Source of the DNA: Halonatronomonas sp964558325
Lineage (GTDB): Bacteria > Bacillota > Halanaerobiia > Halanaerobiales > Halarsenatibacteraceae
Direction of reading: 5' to 3'
Assembly (NCBI GenBank): GCA_964558325.1
Contig: CAZLCX010000030.1
Span: 1 to 23,195, forward strand
Length of the DNA stretch: 23,195 nucleotides
Shown: piece after piece, positions 1 through 6,155 of the stretch
Position numbering within the stretch: the stretch's first letter is position 1
Layout: every line of letters starts with the position of its first letter
The notes under the pieces: generated by a model
Database searches by the model: none
Told to the model about the DNA's origin: nothing
The model's input: only the letters and a program-made list of their open reading frames with translations
Position numbers and translations under genes: made by a program

Positions 1-1
1 T

Positions 2-166
2 CCTGGAAGATTTCTGGTGAGAGATTGGAGCTGGATTGGAAATGGATCTGACCTGGTTTAGATATGAATCAGGCCTGGAGGGTATTTAGACCGTAATTAG
101 ACCGAATTTAAAGGGAAGGTGAACCGAAGCCAGACCGAAGAATGACCGTATTTAGAGCCTATTAAT
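2..166. repeat. Degenerate 11-bp-period tandem array
   Basis: When bases 2-166 are cut every 11 bases, successive units line up. Examples are attggagctgg (24-34), attggaaatgg (35-45), atctgacctgg (46-56), accgtaattag (90-100), accgaatttaa (101-111), accgaagccag (123-133), accgaagaatg (134-144) and accgtatttag (145-155). ACCG recurs in the same phase at 90, 101, 123, 134 and 145. All three forward frames meet a stop by about position 61, so at most the last residues of a gene to the left could overlap the start. The array may continue beyond the window. I see no convincing gene in 1-311. Confidence 0.6.
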
Positions 167-170
167 AATA

Positions 171-222
171 GACCGGCTATTTATACTTTATCTAGAAAAA
201 GTATATAGTCGGTTATTTTTTT
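171..222 (+). terminator. Rho-independent terminator of an upstream gene
   Basis: An imperfect but long hairpin is formed by accggctatttatacttt and aaagtatatagtcggt (one two-base bulge and one mismatch), followed by a run of seven T. It would end transcription entering from the left edge. On the opposite strand the hairpin lacks a clean U-tract, so it is a poor terminator for the minus-strand genes to its right. Confidence 0.65.
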
Positions 223-255
223 GTGATGGGTAAATATAACTTTTATATTGAATAG

Positions 256-294
256 TATTTTCTGGAAAGGACAAGGAAAGCTTAACCCGGGTTG
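256..294 (+). repeat. Left 39-bp direct repeat of the islet
   Basis: This 39-base block begins tattttctggaaaggac and ends in the palindrome AACCCGGGTT plus G. It recurs in the same orientation at 2217-2255 with two mismatches (near positions 281-282 of this copy). The first 25 bases are identical in both copies. The pair brackets the three AT-rich minus-strand genes. The repeats could be attachment-type or target duplications, or copies of a dispersed intergenic repeat. No third copy was noticed in the window. Confidence 0.85.
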
Positions 295-311
295 GGAAAT
301 GGTTGGGAAAT
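290..311 (+). repeat. 11-bp tandem duplication at islet edge
   Basis: GGTTGGGAAAT occurs twice back to back (290-300 and 301-311). It overlaps the right end of the left direct repeat and directly abuts the stop codon of the nuclease-like gene. It is absent next to the right repeat copy, where the sequence continues as an A-run. Confidence 0.8.
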
Positions 312-1043
312 TTATTCGTTAAATAATTTTTGAGTTAAAGTTTCTTTGTAAATTAGATTGATTTTTACTTCTTGTTTTTCTGATAATTCTTTTAGAATGT
401 TGTCTTTTAAAAAATCTCTAAATCTTTTTTCAAGATTATCTGCTGGTATGTATCTATTTTTAATTTCACTAGCAGGTGATAAAGTTGTTAAATAAAGATT
501 TATATCTGAAAAAATATTATTAAGTTTATAATAAAGTTTATTCATAAAAATTATTTTGGATTTTTCATTATTATCATTCAAAAAAGATTTTAAAGAATAT
601 TTACATTCATGCAGTTCAATCCAATGATTACTCCAAAAAACGGCATCAAGTCTTTTATCAAGAAGGTTACCATTATGATAAATTTCAATTTTTTTATTTG
701 ATAAAGATGGCAGGCATTCAGCTTTTTTATTTATATTTGTGTTATCATATAAATTATAAATAACTAGTTCTAGAAATTCACCTTTGAAGTCTGAAAAATC
801 TGGTTTAGATAAACTTTTAATTGATTCCAGGATTGTATTTAGATATTGTTCAGTATTTGTATTTTTAATTTGATAAATTTCAGAGCTTATTTCTATGAGA
901 ACATCAGAAAACGTATTATCTGAGAGTTTAGATAAGTAAAAGCTAATATAATTGAAATATTCTTTGTTTTCTAATGCAATATTAACGACTTCATTGGTTA
1001 GCTGGGAGAATGTTTTGGTTTTATTTCCACAAGAAAAGTTCAT
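312..1043 (-). CDS. PD-(D/E)XK-like nuclease candidate of the SecB-linked islet
   Basis: The product is 243 aa if started at the ATG at 1043, which follows a GGTGAC Shine-Dalgarno-like sequence; an in-frame upstream start would overlap the preceding gene by 38 bases. Residues 88-100 form an acidic helix (KGEFLELVIYNLY), followed by D133 in RLDAVFW and E146-x-K148 in WIELHECK. E-x(n)-D-x(12)-E-x-K with hydrophobic strands is the layout of the PD-(D/E)XK nuclease fold, found in restriction enzymes and several anti-phage effectors. The first 80 residues are helical and Asn/Lys-rich. I do not recognise a named family. The gene is last of three co-directional genes, 10 bases after the SecB-like gene. 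A nuclease effector is inference from motif and context; a structural role for a degenerate fold is possible. Confidence 0.55.
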   Translation of the reverse strand: MNFSCGNKTKTFSQLTNEVVNIALENKEYFNYISFYLSKLSDNTFSDVLIEISSEIYQIKNTNTEQYLNTILESIKSLSKPDFSDFKGEFLELVIYNLYDNTNINKKAECLPSLSNKKIEIYHNGNLLDKRLDAVFWSNHWIELHECKYSLKSFLNDNNEKSKIIFMNKLYYKLNNIFSDINLYLTTLSPASEIKNRYIPADNLEKRFRDFLKDNILKELSEKQEVKINLIYKETLTQKLFNE

Positions 1044-1053
1044 TATGTCACCA

Positions 1054-1482
1054 CTAATGTTTATAAAGAGGTAATGGTGGAGTAGGTACATCTATACGAT
1101 TAGTAATATCTTTAATTGTTGATCTAATATATGGCCAGACATTAAAAATCGCATTATTTTTGTATTGTTTGAAAAAATCATCATTAAATTCTTCTTTTTT
1201 ATCTAATTGATATTTAACAATAAATGTAGTGCTGATATCAAATATATTTGTTTCATCATCAGCATCAATACAATTACAAATAATTTTTATTGAATACTTT
1301 AAATTATTTTGAACTTTATTGTATTCATGATATACTTCATCAAATTTTAAATCTAAAGCAAAATTATGGTTTCGGATTTCATCAATATATCGGTTTACTT
1401 GGATAGATTTCATGTATATGTCTTTTAATATTAAATTATTAACAAAAGTTTGATATTTATCTTTATTATTAGATTTAGACAA
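1054..1482 (-). CDS. SecB-like chaperone
   Basis: The product is 142 aa, started at TTG 1482 behind a strong AGGGGGA Shine-Dalgarno. The N-terminal half has the beta-rich SecB-type pattern (residues 41-95, including FDISTTFIVKYQLD). The C-terminal part (residues 108-140) carries the family hallmark YKNNAIFNVWPYIRSTIKDI followed by a Pro/Leu tail (PTPPLPLY). In SecB the corresponding helix and Leu/Pro-rich tail follow an N-x-I/L-F/W-P-Y-x-R motif. SecB holds preproteins unfolded for SecA. SecB-like proteins outside Proteobacteria are often solitary chaperones of toxin-antitoxin systems, such as the TAC of Mycobacterium, and of anti-phage CmdTAC. Its place between an unrecognised gene (18-base gap) and a nuclease-like gene favours the chaperone-addiction role over general export. 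The family call is fairly firm; the client is unknown. Confidence 0.7.
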   Translation of the reverse strand: MSKSNNKDKYQTFVNNLILKDIYMKSIQVNRYIDEIRNHNFALDLKFDEVYHEYNKVQNNLKYSIKIICNCIDADDETNIFDISTTFIVKYQLDKKEEFNDDFFKQYKNNAIFNVWPYIRSTIKDITNRIDVPTPPLPLYKH

Positions 1483-1500
1483 TTTTATTCCCCCTTGTTA

Positions 1501-2121
1501 TTAAGCACAACAATTAGATAATATCTTTTCTTCATCAAAATTATTAGTAGATGAAGTTGTAATATCTGGCTCTCTATTATATTTAATAATTGAAACTGCA
1601 TTTAAATCATTAGTTTCATTTTTATTATTAATATTTAAATTATTAATTATTAAATTTTCATTTTTGAATCTACTAAATAGATAAGAACCTATTAATTCAA
1701 ATAAATCATAAATTTGATTATATTTTTCTGGACTTTCTTTTAAAGATTTTGCTTTAAATATAAAGTGATTGATTTGATCAAAGATATTATTGATTTTTTC
1801 CAGGTCGTTAACATATAATTTAGAAAAAAGATCAACATAAAACTTTTTTCCTTTATCAAATATTTCTTCTAATAGCATAATGTCTGTAGTTTCATACTCA
1901 TCTTTGTTTTCTTTTATTTCTTTGAAACTATTAGAATTAATATCATATTTATTTTGAAAATAATATTTACCAAGTTCAATTAAAATCCTTTTGTAAAATT
2001 TATCAAATAATGCTTTCTGTTCATCAGTTAAATAAGAAGCTGAACTTACTTTGAAATTGCACTTGCTTTTTGTATTAAATTTATTGTTGAAAGTTTTCAT
2101 GTTATTATTAATATCTGTCAT
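1501..2121 (-). CDS. Unrecognised 206-aa protein, first gene of the islet operon
   Basis: The start is ATG at 2121, seven bases after GGAGGG; a TTG five codons upstream overlaps that ribosome-binding site and is rejected. I recognise no family. Residues 33-155 are predicted mainly helical with amphipathic segments (LTDEQKALFDKFYKRILIEL; a second around 110-152). Residues 157-206 form an Asn-rich, low-complexity, probably disordered tail that ends in Cys-Cys-Ala. No signal peptide or membrane segment is seen. It precedes the SecB-like gene by 18 bases. In TAC systems the antitoxin carries a flexible C-terminal chaperone-addiction extension that the SecB-like protein binds. This tail would suit such a role, but that is inference; a sensor or a second effector is equally possible. 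Confidence 0.6.
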   Translation of the reverse strand: MTDINNNMKTFNNKFNTKSKCNFKVSSASYLTDEQKALFDKFYKRILIELGKYYFQNKYDINSNSFKEIKENKDEYETTDIMLLEEIFDKGKKFYVDLFSKLYVNDLEKINNIFDQINHFIFKAKSLKESPEKYNQIYDLFELIGSYLFSRFKNENLIINNLNINNKNETNDLNAVSIIKYNREPDITTSSTNNFDEEKILSNCCA

Positions 2122-2153
2122 AGCTAAACCCTCCAATCATATAGTGTGATTTT

Positions 2154-2159
2154 ATTATA
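2154..2159 (-). promoter_or_regulatory. -10 element of the islet operon
   Basis: The minus strand reads TATAAT at 2159-2154, about 33 bases upstream of the ATG at 2121 and ahead of its GGAGGG. No good -35 hexamer stands 16-18 bases upstream; the region is almost pure A/T. The predicted transcript would start near 2147 and cover all three islet genes. Confidence 0.5.
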
Positions 2160-2216
2160 TCAAATAAAACAGTATTTTTATAGTTCTTTATAAAAAACAA
2201 AATTCCTTCTTTTTAA

Positions 2217-2255
2217 TATTTTCTGGAAAGGACAAGGAAAGACTAACCCGGGTTG
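2217..2255 (+). repeat. Right 39-bp direct repeat of the islet
   Basis: This is the second copy of the 256-294 repeat: 25 identical bases, two mismatches at 2242-2243, then TAACCCGGGTTG. It lies between the islet operon promoter and the promoter of the patatin-nrdDG operon. Confidence 0.85.
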
Positions 2256-2297
2256 AAAAAAATAATTTATTTTACTCTTTATTATTTCTCTATTTTG

Positions 2298-2306
2298 TGG
2301 TATGAT
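2298..2306 (+). promoter_or_regulatory. Extended -10 promoter of the patatin-nrdD-nrdG operon
   Basis: TGG-TATGAT at 2298-2306 matches an extended -10 (TGn plus TATAAT-like hexamer). The 17-base-upstream hexamer TTTATT (2278-2283) is a weak -35, as is common with extended -10 promoters. It lies just upstream of the NrdR box at 2327-2342. Confidence 0.45.
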
Positions 2307-2326
2307 TAGTGATAGCAGGAAAATAC

Positions 2327-2342
2327 ACACTATATATAGTGG
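2327..2342. promoter_or_regulatory. NrdR box (operator for the nucleotide-reductase repressor)
   Basis: ACACTATATATAGTGG matches 15 of 16 positions of the known NrdR box consensus acaCwAtATaTwGtgt and contains the perfect palindrome CACTATATATAGTG (2328-2341). NrdR is the ATP/dATP-sensing repressor of ribonucleotide-reductase genes. Boxes usually come in pairs about 31 bases centre to centre. Upstream, a degenerate half-match (TTAGTG at 2306-2311, 30 bases away) overlaps the -10 and could be the partner. Its position means the patatin gene and the nrdDG genes behind it are read from one NrdR-controlled promoter. Confidence 0.75.
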
Positions 2343-2354
2343 GGTGGGGTGCTA

Positions 2355-3626
2355 ATGCGTGGACTGGTTTTAGAAGGTGGTGGAGCCAAGGGCTCTTACC
2401 ATTTAGGTGCCTATAAGGCGTTAATGGAGATGGATATAGAGATATCCGGGATTACCGGAACCTCGATTGGCGCCATTAATGGGGCGATGATTGCCCAGGG
2501 CGATTATGAGAAGGCTAAGGAGCTCTGGATGGCCATTGACCCGGAAGATGTCTTTAAGATGTCGACTGAGGATCTCTCGGATTTGTTGAATTTTAATCTG
2601 GATAAGAGCAATTTTAGCAGGATTTTTGGCAGGTTAAAACAGATATTTGACAATAAGGGTATTGATCTTGATAATGTAAGAAAATATTTGGATACCTATG
2701 TTGACGAGGAAAAGGTTCGAAACAGTCAGCTGGATTTTGGTCTGGTTACCTATTCACTGACTGATTTTGAGCCTTTAGAGCTTTTTATTGAGGATATACC
2801 TGAGGGCAAACTGGTTGAGTATCTGCTGGCCAGTTCCTATCTTCCGGCCTTTAAGCGGGAAAAAATAGATGGCAAGTCCTTTATTGATGGGGCTTTCCAT
2901 GATAATCTCCCGATTAATATGCTGGTGCAAAAAGGCTATAATGAGATTATTGCGATTAGAACCTACAGCAGCGGGCGGATTCAGCCAGTTGAGGATGATG
3001 TCTCGGTATCGGTGCAGCATATCGGACCAAAGGAGGATTTAGGCCGGGTGCTGGAGTTTGTGCCGGAGCGGATCAAGCATAATATCAGGCTGGGTTATCT
3101 TGATACCATGAGGCATTACCAGAATCTTAAAGGGTCTAATTATTACATCAGGGCTGAGGATGATGAGGACTATTATTTCCTGCTCTGGCAGACGATTAAT
3201 AATAAATCGATCCTGGAGGCTGGCAGGTTAATTGGCTGTAAGGATTATCCGGCTAAGCGGCTCTTATTTGAGAAGATAATCCCCCGACTGCAGGGCTTGC
3301 TTGAGCTTGATGAGACCGTTGGTTACAGGGAGCTGCTGATAGCCTCTCTAGAAGTGCTGGCGGCAAAGTTAGAGATTGAGCCCTATCAGATCTATGATTT
3401 TACTGAGTTTATCAAGAAGATTGAAGGGAAATATCAGAGCGAACTTGAGCTTGATTTCAGGGAAATACCTGACTTTTTGAAACAAAATGAGCTGCTTTCC
3501 AGGGCTGTCAGGGATGACCTGGCACTGGAGCTGATTTCGATTTTATTTGAAGGTTTCTTCCAGCATGAGCAGAGGCTGGAGTTAGCAAATTTAGACAATC
3601 TCAAGGAGGAGAAAGATGACAATTAA
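2355..3626 (+). CDS. Patatin-like phospholipase (RssA-type)
   Basis: The product is 423 aa from ATG 2355, preceded by GGGGTGGGG; a GTG two codons upstream lies inside the ribosome-binding region. The patatin oxyanion-hole motif EGGGAKGSYH (residues 7-16), nucleophile elbow GTSIG with Ser37, and catalytic Asp178 in FIDGA are all present, giving the Ser-Asp dyad of patatin acyl hydrolases. The patatin domain covers about residues 1-210. The C-terminal 200 residues are helical, acidic and not assigned. No signal peptide is seen, so it is probably cytoplasmic or membrane-peripheral; the natural substrate cannot be read from sequence. Its last 11 bases overlap the start of nrdD, whose Shine-Dalgarno lies inside this gene, so translation is likely coupled. 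With the NrdR box upstream, it appears co-regulated with anaerobic nucleotide reduction. Confidence 0.88.
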   Translation: MRGLVLEGGGAKGSYHLGAYKALMEMDIEISGITGTSIGAINGAMIAQGDYEKAKELWMAIDPEDVFKMSTEDLSDLLNFNLDKSNFSRIFGRLKQIFDNKGIDLDNVRKYLDTYVDEEKVRNSQLDFGLVTYSLTDFEPLELFIEDIPEGKLVEYLLASSYLPAFKREKIDGKSFIDGAFHDNLPINMLVQKGYNEIIAIRTYSSGRIQPVEDDVSVSVQHIGPKEDLGRVLEFVPERIKHNIRLGYLDTMRHYQNLKGSNYYIRAEDDEDYYFLLWQTINNKSILEAGRLIGCKDYPAKRLLFEKIIPRLQGLLELDETVGYRELLIASLEVLAAKLEIEPYQIYDFTEFIKKIEGKYQSELELDFREIPDFLKQNELLSRAVRDDLALELISILFEGFFQHEQRLELANLDNLKEEKDDN

Positions 3627-5270
3627 GTATATCAGAAAGAGAAATGGTGAAGAGGCAGAGTTTAATCCGAATAAGATATTTGCTGCAGTTGAGAAGGCTG
3701 TTGAGGCCGCTGAGGTTGACGGGTCGGAAAAGATAGCCAAAGAAGTTACCAACGAGGTGCTCTCATATTTAAAGATTTTTTATAAGGATAGCGAAGCAAT
3801 GCCTGACGTGGAGCAGGTCCAGGATTTAGTCGAGAAGGTATTAATTGAGAAGGGCCATGCTGAGGTTGCTAAATCCTATATTTTATATCGGGAAAAACAT
3901 AGCAAGATAAGGGATACTAAAAAGTTATTTAACGATGCAATTGGGGCCATGAATAGTTATCTGGAAAAGGCTGACTGGAAGGTCAATGAGAATTCAAATA
4001 TGAGCTTTTCTCTCCAGGGCTTAAATAATTATATCGCCTCGGAGATTACCGGCCAGTACTGGCTCCAGGAGATTTATTCTGATAAGATTCGGGATTACCA
4101 TATGGATGGCGATTTCCATATTCATGATCTCGGTAATTTAAGTGTTTACTGCTGTGGCTGGGATTTACAGGATTTACTCCTGACTGGTTTTAGAGGGGTC
4201 GAGAGCAAGATAGAAAGTGGGCCGCCAAAGCATTTCAAGGTTGCCTTAGGCCAGGTCGTTAACTTTTTCTATACCCTCCAGGGTGAGGCTGCCGGTGCTC
4301 AGGCTTTTTCAAATTTTGATACATACCTGGCACCCTTTATCCGTTATGATGGCCTGGATTACGAAGAAGTTAAGCAGTGTATGCAGGAGTTTTTATATAA
4401 TATTAATGTGCCAACCCGGGTTGGCTTCCAGACTCCCTTTACCAATATTACCATGGATTTGAAGGTGCCTAAGTTTATTGCTGACGAGCCGGTGATTATC
4501 GGTGGTGAGCGGATGGATAAGACCTATAGCGAATTCCAGGATGAGATGGATATGTTAAATCGGGCCTTTGCTGAGCTGATGATTGCCGGTGATGCCAAGG
4601 GCAGGATGTTCTCTTTCCCGATTCCGACCTATAATATAACTTCTGATTTTGAATGGAATAATCCGGTGCTGGATCCAGTCTGGGAGATGACTGCTAAATA
4701 CGGGATTCCGTACTTTTCTAATTTTATTAATTCTGATATGGATCCTGAGGATGCCAGGTCGATGTGTTTGCATCCTGAAGAGACAATTATGGTAAAGGTT
4801 GAGGGTGAGATAAAGAAATTTAAAATCGGTGAATTGGCTAATAAATTTGCCGGGGAAAAGCTGGATGATGAATGGTTTAAGCCATCTGCAGAGCTTAAGG
4901 CTATCTCACTTAATCCTGAGACCGGTGATTTAGAATGGGCCAGGATTGATAAGTTCTTAAAGATAGAAGATGACAGGCTGGTTACGATTACTGCTAAAGA
5001 CGGCAAGACCATGAAGGTTTCCGCCGATCATTTAGTTGCTGTTTATACTGAAAATGGGATTGAAACCAAGCAGGCTAAAGCTGTTGATGAGGATGACTTC
5101 CTGTTGGTTATGCAGGATGGCACTAAGGTTCTTGATGGTGAGAGTGATGTGGATGAAGATTTAGAAAATGGTTATGAAGTGTTGCAGGTTAAAGATATTA
5201 TGAATGAAAAGTTAGATTATCAGCAGAAATTTTATGATATTGAGCTTGAGAAGAATCATTATTTTGTGCA
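3616..5270 (+). CDS. nrdD: Anaerobic (class III) ribonucleoside-triphosphate reductase, intein-containing, cut by assembly gap
   Basis: It reduces ribonucleoside triphosphates to deoxyribonucleotides without oxygen, using a glycyl radical. ATG 3616 follows AAGGAGGAGAAAG. Residues 1-90 are an ATP-cone (IKYIRKRNGEEAEFNPNKI), the allosteric dATP/ATP site. From about residue 110 the catalytic barrel begins, with typical stretches such as MDGDFHIHDLGNLSVYCCGW and NINVPTRVGFQTPFTNIT. The extein breaks at residue 383 (DARSM) and an intein starts at Cys384. Sequence ends in the 100-N gap just as the intein finishes, so roughly the last 300 residues of the enzyme, including any zinc and glycyl-radical regions, are not visible. 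The stop may be the TAG at 5399-5401. Apparent reading across the Ns is meaningless because the gap size is nominal. The activase gene follows. Confidence 0.93.
4765..5270 (+). other. Mini-intein in NrdD
   Basis: Starting at Cys384 of NrdD, the reading frame leaves the reductase family and shows intein splicing blocks. Block A is CLHPEETIMVKVEGEIKKF with the N-terminal Cys nucleophile. Block B is GKTMKVSADHLVAV with His, where the usual Thr is Ser. Block F is FYDIELEKNHYFV, which ends at the gap on codon caN (His or Gln), where the HN of block G is expected. The total length is about 170 residues, too short for a LAGLIDADG homing endonuclease, and none is seen. It is therefore a minimal, probably immobile, self-splicing intein at a conserved site of the catalytic domain. 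The final Asn and the +1 extein nucleophile are hidden in the gap. Confidence 0.85.
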
Positions 5271-5370
5271 NNNNNNNNNNNNNNNNNNNNNNNNNNNNNN
5301 NNNNNNNNNNNNNNNNNNNNNNNNNNNNNNNNNNNNNNNNNNNNNNNNNNNNNNNNNNNNNNNNNNNNNN
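5271..5370. other. Assembly gap (100 N)
   Basis: There are exactly 100 Ns, a conventional placeholder for a scaffold gap of unknown size. It begins within one or two codons of the expected C-terminal intein junction and removes the C-extein of NrdD. If NrdD is intact, the true gap must be around 0.9-1 kb. Confidence 0.95.
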
Positions 5371-5401
5371 TGGCGAAGCTGACTCCGGGGCTGCCAGATA
5401 G
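5371..5401 (+). other. Probable 3' end of the gene before nrdG (nrdD C-terminus?)
   Basis: Thirty-one bases separate the gap from nrdG. One frame reads GEADSGAAR and stops with TAG immediately before the nrdG ATG, the tight spacing expected of the last codons of nrdD. This tail does not resemble the usual glycyl-radical end of NrdD (RVxGY...W...GK...DR). Another frame stops at once and the third runs into nrdG. It is too short to be sure. Confidence 0.35.
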
Positions 5402-6133
5402 ATGGCCGGGGTTAGATTTGCTGGAATCCAGCCGACCAGTCTGATTGATTTTCCTGATCAGATTGCGACTGTGCTCTTTACTGCTGGCTGTAATCTGAGA
5501 TGTCCATACTGTCATAATCATGAACTGATCGAGGCTGACCAGGAAAATTATTATTCTGAGGACGAGATTTTAGAGATTCTTGAGGAAAGGCTTGATTTTA
5601 TTGACGGTGTTTCAATTACTGGCGGGGAGCCGCTGCTTCAGACAGGCCTGAAGGATTTTATCGCCAGGGTTAGGGAGCTTGACCTACTGGTAAAGCTTGA
5701 TACCAATGGGATGCTGCCGGACCGGCTGGAAGAATTAGTTGAGGCCGGGCTGGTTGATCTGGTGGCCTGGGATTATAAGCTGCCGGCAGCCAGGTATGAT
5801 GAACTTGGCGGGCCTGGTGGCCTTGATAATGCCAGGCGGAGGTTGATACGAACCGGCAATATTCTGTCTGAGGCCAGGGACAGAGGCGAGCTTGAGGTCG
5901 AGGTAAGGACAACGGTTGTGCCTGAGCTGATTAGTCACCAGGATATTGAAGTGATTGCCAGGGAGCTGGCAGAGAGGTCTTTTGACAGGTATGTAATCCA
6001 GAATTTTCGACCAGAAGAGGTGTTAGTTGACTACTTTAGTAAAATTAGTCCTTTTAGTCATGAAGTTTTGCAGGAGTTTAAAGTGATAGCAGAGAAATAT
6101 ATAGAAGAAGTAAAGATTAGAGATAATATTTAG
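5402..6133 (+). CDS. nrdG: Anaerobic ribonucleotide reductase activating protein (radical SAM)
   Basis: The product is 243 aa. It uses S-adenosylmethionine and a [4Fe-4S] cluster to install the glycyl radical on the class III reductase. The radical-SAM cluster motif is seen as C-x3-C-x2-C in FTAGCNLRCPYCHNHEL (residues 27-43), followed by the SAM-contacting SITGGEPLLQ (about 71-80) and the LDTNGMLPDRL strand. Length and the opening GIQPTSLIDFPDQIATVLF match the NrdG2 type that also occurs in archaea and clostridia. The ATG directly follows a TAG stop (TAGATG), so it is probably co-translated with nrdD. The small glycyl-radical protein follows 22 bases later. A pyruvate-formate-lyase-type activase is the main alternative, but the neighbours favour NrdG. 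Confidence 0.9.
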   Translation: MAGVRFAGIQPTSLIDFPDQIATVLFTAGCNLRCPYCHNHELIEADQENYYSEDEILEILEERLDFIDGVSITGGEPLLQTGLKDFIARVRELDLLVKLDTNGMLPDRLEELVEAGLVDLVAWDYKLPAARYDELGGPGGLDNARRRLIRTGNILSEARDRGELEVEVRTTVVPELISHQDIEVIARELAERSFDRYVIQNFRPEEVLVDYFSKISPFSHEVLQEFKVIAEKYIEEVKIRDNI

Positions 6134-6155
6134 CAGTATTAAGGAGGTTATAAAA

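Larger units (their letters stand above)
256..2255. mobile_element. Putative AT-rich genomic islet bounded by direct repeats
   Basis: The segment lies between two 39-bp direct repeats and contains only three tightly spaced minus-strand genes with their own promoter. Its base composition is strikingly more AT-rich than the flanking chromosome, with long A/T runs and Asn/Lys/Ile-rich proteins. It sits between a terminator on the left and the promoter of the patatin-nrdDG operon on the right, so it interrupts no gene. No integrase or transposase is present, so any mobility would depend on outside enzymes or homologous recombination between the repeats. Calling it mobile is inference. Confidence 0.5.

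Noticed and set aside
1044..1091. Longer N-terminus for the nuclease-like protein starting at 1091
   Set aside because: It would overlap the SecB-like gene by 38 bases; the start at 1043 has a GGTGAC site and normal operon spacing.
4411..4424. A third copy of the AACCCGGGTTGG core of the islet repeat inside nrdD
   Set aside because: Only 12 bases match, and they encode part of the conserved NVPTRVGFQ stretch of the reductase, so similarity to the repeat end is most likely chance.
4555..5012. Minus-strand open frames opposite nrdD and its intein
   Set aside because: Antisense shadows of well-supported coding sequence; no family features.
5271..5401. Reading nrdD through the gap to a stop at 5380-5382
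   Set aside because: The 100 Ns are a nominal gap length, so the frame after the gap is unknown; the apparent short ending is an artefact.
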